Shown here: piece after piece, positions 26,261-35,919 of the stretch
Layout: the number at the start of each line of letters is the position of its first letter
How positions within the stretch are numbered: position 1 is the stretch's first letter
DNA from: Clostridium akagii DSM 12554
GTDB taxonomy: Bacteria > Bacillota > Clostridia > Clostridiales > Clostridiaceae
Assembly (NCBI RefSeq): GCF_000686725.1
Contig: NZ_KK366007.1
Location: 298,687 to 362,686 of the forward strand
Direction of reading: 5' to 3'
DNA length: 64,000 nucleotides
Program-made: the position numbers and the translations under genes
The notes under the pieces: generated by a model
What the model saw: the letters and a program-made list of their open reading frames with translations, nothing else
The model's database searches: none
Told to the model about the DNA's origin: nothing

Positions 26261-26308
26261 TTGACAATACATAGATGGTAATCTATACTATACATAGATA
26301 TACATCTA
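26261..26308 (+). promoter_or_regulatory. ars promoter with two ArsR operators
   Basis: TTGACA (26261-26266) and TATACT (26284-26289) are 17 bp apart. Two identical palindromes TAGAT-N4-ATCTA lie at 26272-26285, overlapping the spacer and -10 box, and at 26295-26308, downstream of it. ArsR bound there would block polymerase. Confidence 0.8.
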
Positions 26309-26324
26309 TATAAGAGGTGATTAA

Positions 26325-26654
26325 ATGAATGACAGTTATGAAAGCAATGCCAAATTATTTAAAATTTTGTCAGATCATAACAGACTAAAAATAATTGATA
26401 TGCTTTCTTGTGGAGAAAAATGTGCTTGTGATATATTAGAAGATTTTAAATTTACTCAACCAACATTATCACACCATATGAAGGTACTAATGGATTCGGG
26501 GCTTGTAAAATGTAGAAAAGATGGACTTTGGAGTTATTACTCATTAGATAATACAAATGCTAATAAATTGGTTTTATGTTTGATGAATCTGGTTACGGAT
26601 ACAGAGGATTGTATTTGTAAGGATAAAGAAAAAGAAAAATGTGAAAATAAATAA
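26325..26654 (+). CDS. arsR: ArsR-family arsenical-responsive repressor
   Basis: 109 residues with a winged helix (FKILSDHNRLKIIDMLSCGE, TQPTLSHHMKVLMDSGLV, KDGLWSYYSL). The metalloid site is the cysteine cluster CGEKCACDIL at the start of the DNA-binding helix, the type that releases DNA when As(III) or Sb(III) binds. A cysteine-containing tail (EDCICKDKEKEKCENK) may also bind metalloid. It heads the ars operon behind two palindromic operators. Confidence 0.95.
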   Translation: MNDSYESNAKLFKILSDHNRLKIIDMLSCGEKCACDILEDFKFTQPTLSHHMKVLMDSGLVKCRKDGLWSYYSLDNTNANKLVLCLMNLVTDTEDCICKDKEKEKCENK

Positions 26655-26689
26655 GGTATAAAAAAATAGAAACATAAGGAGTGCTTTTT

Positions 26690-27064
26690 ATGAAAAAAAT
26701 GGTTATTTTTGAACCTGCAATGTGTTGCTCAACTGGAATATGTGGACCTGGCGTGGATCTGAATTTATTAAGGGTATCAAATGTTATTAACATATTAAAC
26801 AATAAAGAGATAGTTGTAACAAGATATAATCTATCAAGTGACCCTCAAGCTTTTGTGGATAATAAGGTGATTAATGAAATGCTTAATAGTGATGGGGTGG
26901 ATTTTTTACCTGCAACTATTGTAGATGGTAAAGTGGCTAAGACAAAGGAATATCCTACAAATGATGAATTTTGTAAACTACTAGATATTCCAGAGGGTAG
27001 TCTTAAGACTAAAATGAAGATAAAAAAACCTAATAGCACTGGATGTAAAGGTGGGTGCTGTTAA
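26690..27064 (+). CDS. arsD: ArsD arsenic metallochaperone
   Basis: 124 residues from the ATG at 26690 (GGAG eight bases upstream). The N terminus has the conserved vicinal pair and third cysteine in EPAMCCSTGICGP, which bind As(III); the C terminus has a further cluster (CKGGCC). ArsD passes arsenite to ArsA and raises its affinity. The stop codon shares one base with the arsA start. Confidence 0.95.
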   Translation: MKKMVIFEPAMCCSTGICGPGVDLNLLRVSNVINILNNKEIVVTRYNLSSDPQAFVDNKVINEMLNSDGVDFLPATIVDGKVAKTKEYPTNDEFCKLLDIPEGSLKTKMKIKKPNSTGCKGGCC

Positions 27065-28815
27065 TGACCCGAAATTTTAATCCTATAGAGATAAAACTTA
27101 CCAAGTATTTATTTTTCACAGGTAAAGGTGGAGTTGGCAAGACTTCTGCAGCGTGTGCTACTGCAATAACTTTAGCAGACCAAGGGAAAAAGATTATGCT
27201 TGTAAGTACAGATCCGGCATCTAATTTACAGGATGTGTTTAATACAAAACTTACTAATAAGGCGACTCAAATAGAAGGGGAACCCAACTTATTTGTAGCT
27301 AATTTTGAGCCAGAAGCCGCCGCACTAGAGTATAAGAAAAGTGTTGTGGCACCATACAGAGGTAAGCTTCCTGATGCTGTTATTAAGAATATGGAGGAAC
27401 AGCTTAGTGGGTCGTGTACAGTTGAAATTGCTGCTTTTAATGAGTTTTCAGGTTTTATCACTGATGAAAAAACAAAGGAAGAGTTTGACTATATAATTTT
27501 TGATACAGCACCTACTGGGCATACACTAAGAATGCTTGAACTTCCATCTGCCTGGAGTAATTTTATAAGTGAAAGCACTCATGGGGCGTCTTGCCTTGGC
27601 CAACTAGCAGGCCTTGAAGGCAAAAGGGAAGTTTATAATAAGGCAGTAAAAACTTTAGGTGATAAAGATAAAACAACTTTGATTCTTGTTACCAGGCCGC
27701 AATTTGCGTCTTTAGAAGAAACGGAGAGAGCATCAAAGGAGTTAAGGGATATCGGCATAAATAATCAAATACTTATTATAAATGGAGTACTTAACAATTT
27801 TGATGATAAATTATCAAATGATATTTTTAATAAACAGCAAATGTCACTAAAGGATATACCACAAGGTATAAAAAAATTGCATACTTATGAAATACCTTTA
27901 AGACCATATAATGTAACAGGTCTTGAAAATCTAAGAGCTCTTCTTATAAGAGGTGATATTAAAAAAAATAATGGAGAAAAATTGAATATAGAGGAGATCC
28001 CAAAGTTACAGTCCATTGTAGATGACATATATGCTTCTAGCAAAAAGGTTATATTTACTATGGGTAAAGGTGGGGTTGGAAAGACAACTGTTGCGGCAAC
28101 AATTGCACTAGGTCTTGCCAAGAAAGGAAAGAAGGTTCATCTTACTACAACCGATCCTGCAGGACATTTAAAATTTATTATAGATGAGAGCTTTGGCATT
28201 ACTTTAAGCAATATAGATGAAAAGAGAGAATTGGCGAAATATAAAGAGGAAGTTTTAAGTAAAGCACGAGAAACTATGAGTGAGGAAGACCTTGAATATA
28301 TAAAGGAAGACCTTAGAAGCCCATGTACTCAAGAAATTGCGGTATTTAGAGCTTTTGCAGAAATAGTGGCAAAATCTGAGAATGAAATAGTAGTTATAGA
28401 TACAGCTCCAACAGGACATACGCTTTTACTTTTAGAATCCACAGAAAACTATAATAAGGAAATTAAGCGTTCAGAAGGGGATATTCCTGAGTCCGTTAAA
28501 AAGCTTCTTCCTACGCTTAAAAACCCAGAGGAAACTGAAGTTATAATTGTAACCTTAGCTGAAACAACACCTGTTTACGAAGCTATGAGGCTTGAGAAAG
28601 ATCTTAAGCGTGCTGGCATTAGTAGTAAATGGTGGGTTATTAATTCAAGTTTATATGCAACCAATACTACAAATGAAATTCTTAGTGCTAAAGCAGAAAA
28701 TGAAGTGGCTTGGATTAATAAGGTTAAAGCCATTTCTAAAGGTAATTTTGCACTGATTGAATGGAAAACAGAAGAAGTAAAAGGAAAAAATTTGTTGAAT
28801 TTATTAAGTAAATAA
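27064..28815 (+). CDS. arsA: ArsA arsenite-stimulated ATPase
   Basis: 583 residues in two homologous halves. Each has a P-loop (FFTGKGGVGKTSAA and TMGKGGVGKTTVAA) and the DTAPTGHTL signature. Metalloid-binding cysteines are present, such as SGSCTVEIA in the first half and RSPCTQEIAVF in the second. It drives arsenite efflux by the adjacent membrane carrier. Start chosen at the ATG that overlaps the arsD stop rather than the GTG at 27055. Confidence 0.95.
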   Translation: MTRNFNPIEIKLTKYLFFTGKGGVGKTSAACATAITLADQGKKIMLVSTDPASNLQDVFNTKLTNKATQIEGEPNLFVANFEPEAAALEYKKSVVAPYRGKLPDAVIKNMEEQLSGSCTVEIAAFNEFSGFITDEKTKEEFDYIIFDTAPTGHTLRMLELPSAWSNFISESTHGASCLGQLAGLEGKREVYNKAVKTLGDKDKTTLILVTRPQFASLEETERASKELRDIGINNQILIINGVLNNFDDKLSNDIFNKQQMSLKDIPQGIKKLHTYEIPLRPYNVTGLENLRALLIRGDIKKNNGEKLNIEEIPKLQSIVDDIYASSKKVIFTMGKGGVGKTTVAATIALGLAKKGKKVHLTTTDPAGHLKFIIDESFGITLSNIDEKRELAKYKEEVLSKARETMSEEDLEYIKEDLRSPCTQEIAVFRAFAEIVAKSENEIVVIDTAPTGHTLLLLESTENYNKEIKRSEGDIPESVKKLLPTLKNPEETEVIIVTLAETTPVYEAMRLEKDLKRAGISSKWWVINSSLYATNTTNEILSAKAENEVAWINKVKAISKGNFALIEWKTEEVKGKNLLNLLSK

Positions 28816-28841
28816 AAGAATGAATTATAAGGGGGAGTTAG

Positions 28842-29894
28842 ATGAAAAAAAGTAGATTATCTTTTCTAGATAGGTTTTTGACATTATGGATTTTTATTGC
28901 AATGGCATTTGGAGTAAGTCTAGGATATTTATTCCCTAGTTTTTCAAAATGGTTATCTAGCATTTCAATAGGAACTACATCTGTGCCAATAGCGATAGGA
29001 TTAATTGTAATGATGTATCCACCGCTTGCAAAGGTTAATTATAAGGAGCTTTACAAGGTTTTTCAAAGTCCTAAAGTTTTATCTTTATCTCTGGTACAAA
29101 ACTGGATTGTGGGACCTATTTTGATGTTTGCTTTAGCTGCTATTTTTTTAAGAAATACTCCAGGGCTTATGGTTGGATTAATACTTATTGGTCTTGCTAG
29201 ATGCATTGCAATGGTTATTGTGTGGAATAGTCTTGCTGATGGAGACAACGATTATGCAGCGGCATTAGTTGCGTTTAATTCAATATTCCAAGTAGTATTT
29301 TATTCAGTTTTTGCCTATATATTTATAACAGTCTTGCCCAAAGCTATAGGGCTTAAAGGTATGGCAATTAACGTATCCATGGGAGAAGTTGCATTATCAG
29401 TAGTAATTTATCTTGGGATTCCTTTTCTAGGTGGTATGCTTACTAGATTATTATTAGAGCCTAAAATGGGAAAAGAATGGTACACTAAAAAATTTATTCC
29501 TAAGATAAGTCCACTGGCACTTATAGCATTATTATTTACTATAGTAGTTATGTTCACATTTAAGGGAAAATACATTATTGAACTACCAATGGATGTAGTA
29601 AGAATAGCAATACCATTAATCATATACTTTGTAATAATGTTTTCAGCTTCATTTTTTATGAGTTATAAAGCTGGCATTGATTATCATAAAACTGTAAGCT
29701 TATCATTTACTGCAGCAAGCAACAACTTTGAACTTGCAATAGCAGTAGCAGTAGCAGTTTTTGGTATAAATTCACAAGAAGCATTTACTGCTGTTATAGG
29801 ACCACTTATAGAAGTGCCTGTAATGATAGGACTTGTCAATGTAGCTTTGTGGTGGGGAAAAAAATATTTTGGATATAATAAAGAAATTAATTAA
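28842..29894 (+). CDS. acr3: ACR3-type arsenite efflux permease
   Basis: 350 residues with about ten membrane helices. Typical family segments are [30 protein letters not shown], the cysteine region [15 protein letters not shown] (essential Cys in helix 4) and [21 protein letters not shown]. It exports As(OH)3 across the membrane and here follows arsDA, so it is probably energised by ArsA. Ribosome-binding site AAGGGGGAG. Confidence 0.95.
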   Translation: MKKSRLSFLDRFLTLWIFIAMAFGVSLGYLFPSFSKWLSSISIGTTSVPIAIGLIVMMYPPLAKVNYKELYKVFQSPKVLSLSLVQNWIVGPILMFALAAIFLRNTPGLMVGLILIGLARCIAMVIVWNSLADGDNDYAAALVAFNSIFQVVFYSVFAYIFITVLPKAIGLKGMAINVSMGEVALSVVIYLGIPFLGGMLTRLLLEPKMGKEWYTKKFIPKISPLALIALLFTIVVMFTFKGKYIIELPMDVVRIAIPLIIYFVIMFSASFFMSYKAGIDYHKTVSLSFTAASNNFELAIAVAVAVFGINSQEAFTAVIGPLIEVPVMIGLVNVALWWGKKYFGYNKEIN

Positions 29895-29962
29895 GAATAC
29901 AAAGGTATGCTAGAAAAGATTCATGTAATATATTATGTTTATAAAACTAAGGAGGAAAAGTT

Positions 29963-31615
29963 ATGAAAATAGTGATTATAGGTGCTGTGGCAGGTGGAAC
30001 ATCAGCTGCTGCAAAAGCAAGAAGAAACGACGAAGAGGCAGAAATAATTATTTTTGATAAAGATAAGGATATATCCTACTCAGGCTGTGGATTGCCATAT
30101 TATATTGGGAACAAAGTAAAGGATAGGGGCGAACTTGTTCCAAGAGATGCCAATTTTTTTAAGAAAAAATATAATGTGGATGTTTTTACTCAGCATGAAG
30201 TTTTAAGCATAGACGCTAGCGGAAAAAAATTAACTGTGAAAAATTTAAATACTGAAGAAGTTTTTGTAGAAGAGTTTGATAAACTTGTAGTTTCAACTGG
30301 TGCTAGATCTGTAATACCTAATATACCTGGCGTAGATAAGAATAATGTTTTTTATTTGCGAAATGTTCAAAGTGCGGATAGAATAAAAAACTTTATAAAT
30401 GAAAACAATCCTAAGAAAGTAGTTATTGTTGGTTCTGGTTTCATTGGACTTGAAATGACAGAAAACCTAAAAGAATTAGGAATTGATGTTACTGTGGTTG
30501 AACTTGCACCTCAAGTTATGCCACCACTTGATAAAGATATGGCTACATATATTGAAAGATACTTAATAAAAAAAACAGTTAATCTAATATTAGGTGACAG
30601 TGTAGCCTCAATTGAAGGTGAAGTTGAAAATACAAAGTTGGTATTAAGTAGTGGCAATATTATAGAAGCGGATTTTGTGATTATGGCTGTAGGAATTAAA
30701 CCTAATGCAATGATTGCTAAAAAAGCTGGGATTGAACTTGGAGAAAGTGGAGCAATAAAGGTTAATATAAAAATGCAGACGAATTATGATTATATATATG
30801 CTTGTGGGGACTGTGCGGAGAGTTATTCACTTATAACAGGTCAGGATATCTATAGACCACTTGGCTCAACTGCTAACAAAACAGGTAGAATAGTAGGGGA
30901 TTCAATAACAGGTGGAGCTCTAGAGTTTAGAGGAATTCTTGGAACTGGAATTTTCAAGGTATTTGATTTGGCAGTAGCGTATACAGGTTTAAGCGAAAAA
31001 GAGGCTATAAAAGAAGGGTATGAAGTTGTTGTTTGCCATAATATAAAGCCAGATAAGGCAATTTATTATGGGGGGGAAGAGCTGACAATTAAGGCAGTAG
31101 CGGATAAAAACACAAGTAAACTATTAGGTGTACAAATTGTTGGCACAAATGGTGTTGATAAAAGAATTGATGTTTTTGCAACCGCAATAACCTTTGGTGC
31201 TAAGGTAGAGGATCTATTTCATCTTGATCTTGCATATGCTCCACCTTTTTCTACAACTAAGGATCCAGTTATGTATACAGGAATGATACTTGACAATGCA
31301 ATTAATAAAAGAAGAGAACTTATAACTCCAGAAGAATTAAAAGCTAGGATAAAAAAAGGGGAAAAGATTAAAATAATAGATGCAAGGGTATCTGGGCAAT
31401 ACGAGGCAGGTCACGTTGAGGAATCAGAAAATATTCCCCAAGATAAAATACGTGGAATTTTAGATGGTTTAGATAAGGATGAAATTACAGTTACTTATTG
31501 CAATAAAGGAGTAACAGGAAATGCGGTACAAAATATATTGATAAATAACAAATTTAAAAAGGTTTATAATTTATCTGGTGGATTTAAAAACTACAAAAAT
31601 GGATCACCTAAATAA
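29963..31615 (+). CDS. CoA-disulfide reductase / rhodanese fusion
   Basis: 550 residues. The first 450 are an FAD- and NAD(P)H-binding pyridine-nucleotide disulfide reductase of the CoADR type: VIIGAVAGGTSAAAKARR, active cysteine in YSGCGLPYYIG, GSGFIGLEMTENLKELG, and YACGDCAES. The C-terminal 90 residues form a rhodanese domain with catalytic cysteine in VTYCNKGVTGN. Such fusions reduce CoA disulfides, per- or polysulfides. It lies 68 bp after acr3 in the same direction and probably belongs to the ars operon, perhaps for thiol protection or thioarsenical chemistry; that role is inference. Confidence 0.9.
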   Translation: MKIVIIGAVAGGTSAAAKARRNDEEAEIIIFDKDKDISYSGCGLPYYIGNKVKDRGELVPRDANFFKKKYNVDVFTQHEVLSIDASGKKLTVKNLNTEEVFVEEFDKLVVSTGARSVIPNIPGVDKNNVFYLRNVQSADRIKNFINENNPKKVVIVGSGFIGLEMTENLKELGIDVTVVELAPQVMPPLDKDMATYIERYLIKKTVNLILGDSVASIEGEVENTKLVLSSGNIIEADFVIMAVGIKPNAMIAKKAGIELGESGAIKVNIKMQTNYDYIYACGDCAESYSLITGQDIYRPLGSTANKTGRIVGDSITGGALEFRGILGTGIFKVFDLAVAYTGLSEKEAIKEGYEVVVCHNIKPDKAIYYGGEELTIKAVADKNTSKLLGVQIVGTNGVDKRIDVFATAITFGAKVEDLFHLDLAYAPPFSTTKDPVMYTGMILDNAINKRRELITPEELKARIKKGEKIKIIDARVSGQYEAGHVEESENIPQDKIRGILDGLDKDEITVTYCNKGVTGNAVQNILINNKFKKVYNLSGGFKNYKNGSPK

Positions 31616-31620
31616 ATTTA

Positions 31621-33372
31621 TCAAAGTGAAGTTATCTTAAAGTTATTGCCACCATTTTTCTTAACATCTTTTTTAATACCACTAATGGTTTTAGCTACTT
31701 CCTCAGGGGAGTTAAAGTTTTTTAAATTACCATAAAGTCCTGCAATAGACACTGAGGTCAAGTTGAATACATCTTTGTTACCTTTTCTGTCTATGGACTC
31801 TATATAACCATTTGTTTTGTCTTCTTCATTAAAAAATTCTAAAACTTCTTTATTAAAATCTCCTATGAGTTCACTGCAAAAAACTTCACATTTTCCATAG
31901 GAGGTTTCTATCATACACACAAAATCATCTCCACCTATATGACCAACAAAACTGTTGAATGGAAATTGACTTTTAACTTTATTCTGAATTAAAGTTGCTG
32001 AATATTTTAAAATTTTATCACCATTTTCGAAACCATAGTTATCATTATAAACTTTGAAATTATCTAAATCTAAGTATAATAAACATACTTCATAGTTATA
32101 GTCTATAATAGAAGAAATAGTATTTTGAATTATTGAATTTCCTGGTAATCCTGTTAATGGATTTAGTTCTTTGGCATAGTTTCTTTCAAGCATTGTTGTA
32201 TGCTGAAGTAAATTTTTTATTGTTACCACACCATAATATTTTGAGTCTTTAGTTACAATAACATAATCGTATATTTTTTCATTTTCTCTCTCCATAGCCA
32301 ATTTAGAAACTTCACTAACTGATGTATAGAAATCCACAATTAAAGGCGAAATATCCATTACATGAGAAACAGGCCTTTTAGAAAAAACAGCAATTCCATA
32401 TTGAGTAGCTAGTACTGAATCTAAACAATGTTTCATAACTAGACCAACAGGATGCTCTTGCTCAACAATACAAACACCAGTAATGTTTTTTCCGTGAAAA
32501 AAGTTTTTTAGGTCCTTACTCAAGGTAGAGGACGGAAAAGCAATATCATTAATGGTAATTGCACCAATATGATTTTGAAAATGACTATTATTTTCTTCAG
32601 CAGACCTATTTAGTTTCAATAATAAACATTTTACTTCATCTGGTATGGCAAGAAATGTACCGGCAGGCCTTAGAAGAAAAAAACCCTGTCCGGCATATAC
32701 GCCAAGACCAACAAGGGTGCTTAACTCATCCTCTGTCTCTATTCCCTCTGCAATAAGTTTCATATTAGTTGTATTTGAAAGTGATACGAAGGTTTTTATT
32801 ATGGCTTGCTTAAAAGTGTCCTTATCAATATTTCTAATTAGATCAATATCAATCTTTATATAGTGTGGTTTTATTTCTGCTAAAGTCTTTAGTCCTGAAT
32901 AACCAGCACCAGTATCATCTATAGCAATTTTATAACCTTGATTCACATAATTATCTAGTACAATTTTAAAGCTGTTATAGTCCTCTATTGCAGTTTTTTC
33001 AGTAATTTCAAATATAATAGAATCAGGAGACATATTATGGCTAGCAAGAAACTCTTTAGTAAATCCTTTTTTGAATTTCTCATCCTTAAATATCTGAGGG
33101 TCAACGTTGAGAAAAAGATATTTATCTTTGCTAAGCATACTAGATTTTTCAATAGCTTTAGTTCTACATAGAGATTCTAATTCCCAGCTTTTATTATAGT
33201 CTGCAGCTGCTTTAAAAAGCTTATCCGGTTGATGCAGAGGGGAACCTAATGGTCCACGGCTAAGTGCTTCATATCCTATAACTTCTCCAGTTTTCAAATT
33301 TACAATCGGTTGAAAAACAGTAGTAATTTCTTTATTATCAATTATTTTAGTTAATTCTATATGTGTTTTTAT
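31621..33372 (-). CDS. EAL - CBS pair - GGDEF cyclic-di-GMP protein
   Basis: About 583 residues. The EAL phosphodiesterase domain comes first (FQPIVNLKTGEVIGYEALSR, then LNVDP, EITEKT, AIDDTGAGYS, KIDIDLI and EGIETEDE, so catalytic residues look complete). A CBS pair follows, then a GGDEF domain with GGDDF in place of GGDEF. Residue order suggests an active phosphodiesterase with a sensory or weak cyclase domain. The frame homologous to EAL runs upstream to codon ATA at 33370-33372, correctly placed after GAGGTG, but with no ATG, GTG or TTG; the first ordinary start (TTG at 33297) would cut off the first strand. It converges on the ars operon with only 5 bp between stops. Confidence 0.8.
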   Translation of the reverse strand: MKTHIELTKIIDNKEITTVFQPIVNLKTGEVIGYEALSRGPLGSPLHQPDKLFKAAADYNKSWELESLCRTKAIEKSSMLSKDKYLFLNVDPQIFKDEKFKKGFTKEFLASHNMSPDSIIFEITEKTAIEDYNSFKIVLDNYVNQGYKIAIDDTGAGYSGLKTLAEIKPHYIKIDIDLIRNIDKDTFKQAIIKTFVSLSNTTNMKLIAEGIETEDELSTLVGLGVYAGQGFFLLRPAGTFLAIPDEVKCLLLKLNRSAEENNSHFQNHIGAITINDIAFPSSTLSKDLKNFFHGKNITGVCIVEQEHPVGLVMKHCLDSVLATQYGIAVFSKRPVSHVMDISPLIVDFYTSVSEVSKLAMERENEKIYDYVIVTKDSKYYGVVTIKNLLQHTTMLERNYAKELNPLTGLPGNSIIQNTISSIIDYNYEVCLLYLDLDNFKVYNDNYGFENGDKILKYSATLIQNKVKSQFPFNSFVGHIGGDDFVCMIETSYGKCEVFCSELIGDFNKEVLEFFNEEDKTNGYIESIDRKGNKDVFNLTSVSIAGLYGNLKNFNSPEEVAKTISGIKKDVKKNGGNNFKITSL

Positions 33373-33612
33373 AATTGCACCTCGAATAAATGTTTTTAAG
33401 TTCTATATAATTTTATATCATTATAGTGTGATATTAATATTAAGTTTTGTTAAGAATAGGTTAAGAATAAAAAACATATTAAAACAAAAATCAACCATAC
33501 AATATAGTTTCATATGAAACTTAAATTGACTTAAAATGAAATTAATAGTATAGTAAAGCTATATTAGACGTTTAAATATTTAGTATTAATAAAAGAAAAA
33601 GGTGATTTAGTT
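33373..33612. other. divergent intergenic region
   Basis: No gene seen between the EAL protein (minus) and the DeoR-type regulator (plus). A GTTTCATATGAAAC palindrome at 33507-33520 may be an operator of the DeoR-type regulator. Confidence 0.35.
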
Positions 33613-34359
33613 TTGAATGAAAGACGAAATGAAATATTTGATATTGTATCAAAAAAACCTACAGTAACAGTTAAGGAGTTATCTAAAATTCTTGTTGTTT
33701 CTGAGGTTACCATAAGAAAAGATTTAAGTTTACTAGAAAACCAAGGATTATTGAGACGGACTCATGGAGGTGCCATGCAAATAGCTTCAAATTCTATAGA
33801 AAAAAGAATTCATTACAGATACGATGAAAAACTTAAAATAGTAAAAGAAGCAGTAAAGCTTATAGAGGATGGTGAAAATGTATTAATTGAGGCAGGATCT
33901 ACTAATGCAATTTTAGCAAAAGAACTAGCAAATAAAAAAGGAATTCATATAATAACCAATTCTTTGTATATCTCACAAATGTTTACGGACAACAAAAATG
34001 TGAAAATATCCATTCTTGGAGGGGATATACAACAGGAATCACAAACTATTGTTGGACCGCTAGCAAAACTTTGTTTAAGTAGGATTGCAGTTAATAAGGC
34101 GTTTATTGGCATGGATGGTTTTTCTGAAAAATTAGGTTTTACTTGTGGGGATTTTCTTAGAGCCGAAGTTGGTAAAGAAATGTGTTATAGAGCTGAAAAA
34201 GTTATTGTTTTAGCTGAGTCATCAAAGTTTGATAATGTAGGTTTTACATCAATTGTGGAACTAGCCAAAGTTAGTTTAGTAATTACGGATAAGCAAATAA
34301 ATAAAGAAAAATTGAGAATCTTAGAGGAAAATAATATAAAAGTAACGGTGGCAAACTAA
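33613..34359 (+). CDS. DeoR-family transcriptional regulator
   Basis: 248 residues. An N-terminal helix-turn-helix (ERRNEIFDIVSKKPTVTVKE, SEVTIRKDLSLLENQGLLRR with the typical THGGA) is followed by a sugar-phosphate isomerase-like sensor domain (VLIEAGSTN, ITNSLYIS, LGGDIQQES, AFIGMDGF). The start is TTG at 33613 after AAAGGTGAT. It should respond to a phosphorylated sugar and control the downstream oxidoreductase and ribose-5-phosphate isomerase remnant. Confidence 0.92.
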   Translation: MNERRNEIFDIVSKKPTVTVKELSKILVVSEVTIRKDLSLLENQGLLRRTHGGAMQIASNSIEKRIHYRYDEKLKIVKEAVKLIEDGENVLIEAGSTNAILAKELANKKGIHIITNSLYISQMFTDNKNVKISILGGDIQQESQTIVGPLAKLCLSRIAVNKAFIGMDGFSEKLGFTCGDFLRAEVGKEMCYRAEKVIVLAESSKFDNVGFTSIVELAKVSLVITDKQINKEKLRILEENNIKVTVAN

Positions 34360-34403
34360 GCAAGGTGTTAATTAAAAAATAAATGTATTAGGAGTTGAAT
34401 TTA

Positions 34404-35462
34404 ATGAAAATAATAAATATTGGATTAATAGGGTATGGCGCAGCAGGGCAGATATTTCATGAACCTATAATAACAAGTGTACCAGGTTTGAATTTAAGCA
34501 AAATTTATGAGACTAATGATTTAAATTTAAAAATACTTAAAACAAAGTATCCTCAAGATAAAATAACTTCCAATATAGAAGATATTTTTTCTGATAAAAG
34601 TATAGAGGTTGTAGTTCTTGCAGTTCCAAATACAGCTCATTATGTACTAGCTAAAAAGGCTTTGGAAAGTGGTAAAAATGTAGTGGTAGAAAAACCTTTT
34701 ACAGTTACCTCAGAAGAAGCAGACAAGTTAATAAAACTAGCAGGTGAGAAAAATAAAATATTAACTGTGCATCATAATAGAAGATGGGATAGCGATCTTA
34801 GAACAATAAGGAAAATTGTTAAAGAAAATTTGCTTGGAGATCTAGCAGAGTATGAAGCTCATTATGATAGGTTCAGAAATTATATAAAAGAAAATTCATG
34901 GAGAGAAAATGATGTACCTGGTTCAGGTATTTTATATGACCTAGGCGCTCATCTTATTGATCAAGCACAGTGCTTATTTGGTGTTCCAGATGAGATTTTT
35001 GCTGATTTACAAATACAAAGAAGTGGAGGAAAAACTGTAGATAATTTTGAAATTATACTGCACTATCCTAAAGTTAAGGTTACATTAAAAGCAGGGATGC
35101 TGGTAAGAGAAGCTGGACCTCACTTTAGTTTGTATGGTAAAAATGGATCATTCATAAAATATGGTATGGATGTTCAAGAAGAGGCCCTTAAAAAAGGAAT
35201 AATACCTAAGGATACTGAAAACTGGGGAGTAGAACCAGAAAATTTATGGGGAAAGATAAACACCGAAGTTAATGGTGCACATTTTATTGGTAAGATAGAA
35301 AGTGAAGCTGGAGATTATAGAGAGTTTTATAAAAATGTATATAAAGCTATTTTGGGTGAGGAAGAAATAGAAGTAAAAGCATATCAGGCTAGAAATACAA
35401 TAAAGATAATTGAATTAGCCCAGATGAGTAATAAAGAAAAGAAATGGGTGAAATTTGAATAA
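34404..35462 (+). CDS. Gfo/Idh/MocA-family sugar oxidoreductase
   Basis: 352 residues from the ATG at 34404 (GGAG nine bases upstream). Rossmann start IINIGLIGYGAAGQIFHEPI, cofactor/substrate loop VVEKPFTV, and the catalytic region GSGILYDLGAHLIDQA. It resembles YvaA/IolW-type NADP-dependent inositol or sugar dehydrogenases. The preceding DeoR regulator and following rpiA remnant point to a sugar operon. Exact substrate unknown. Confidence 0.9.
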   Translation: MKIINIGLIGYGAAGQIFHEPIITSVPGLNLSKIYETNDLNLKILKTKYPQDKITSNIEDIFSDKSIEVVVLAVPNTAHYVLAKKALESGKNVVVEKPFTVTSEEADKLIKLAGEKNKILTVHHNRRWDSDLRTIRKIVKENLLGDLAEYEAHYDRFRNYIKENSWRENDVPGSGILYDLGAHLIDQAQCLFGVPDEIFADLQIQRSGGKTVDNFEIILHYPKVKVTLKAGMLVREAGPHFSLYGKNGSFIKYGMDVQEEALKKGIIPKDTENWGVEPENLWGKINTEVNGAHFIGKIESEAGDYREFYKNVYKAILGEEEIEVKAYQARNTIKIIELAQMSNKEKKWVKFE

Positions 35463-35489
35463 GAAATTTGGAGTGGAGGAAGATAAAAT

Positions 35490-35919
35490 TGACTAGTGAT
35501 GAGCTAAAGAAGCTCTAAAATATATAAAAAACAATACTATAATAGGATTAGGTGGTGGGAGTACCATATCTTACCTAATTGATTATATAAAAGAAAATCA
35601 AGATCTTTCGGTGAAAATAGTTACACCTTCTGTTAAAACAAAAATGCTTTGCATAAAAAAAGGATTAGAAGTTCTTCATACATCTTTTGTGGATAGAATA
35701 GAGGTTGCTTTTGATGGCTGTGATGAGGTGGATGAAACCCTAAATGCTATGAAAAGTGGTGGAGGTATACATACAAAGGAAAAACTCACAGCGTCCATGG
35801 ATGATGAGTATGTGCTCCTTGTGGATGATACTAAGTTTGTAAAAAAATTAACAAATGTTGTTACTAAGGTTTTGGTGTCTAGTGAAAGTGGAGTAATTTG
35901 TCATATTACATCCACATGA
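35490..35919 (+). pseudogene. rpiA: ribose-5-phosphate isomerase A remnant
   Basis: From TTG at 35490 the frame encodes TSDE and then shifts: AKEALKYIKNN and IIGLGGGSTISYL continue in another frame. After the shift the RpiA motifs GLGGGST, KIVTPSVKTKML, AFDGCDEVD and the catalytic region GGGIHTKEK are clear. The protein then ends about 140 codons in, where normal RpiA has about 225, and the 3' end runs into the convergent permease gene. It carries a frameshift and has lost the C-terminal third, so it is almost certainly non-functional. Confidence 0.8.
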
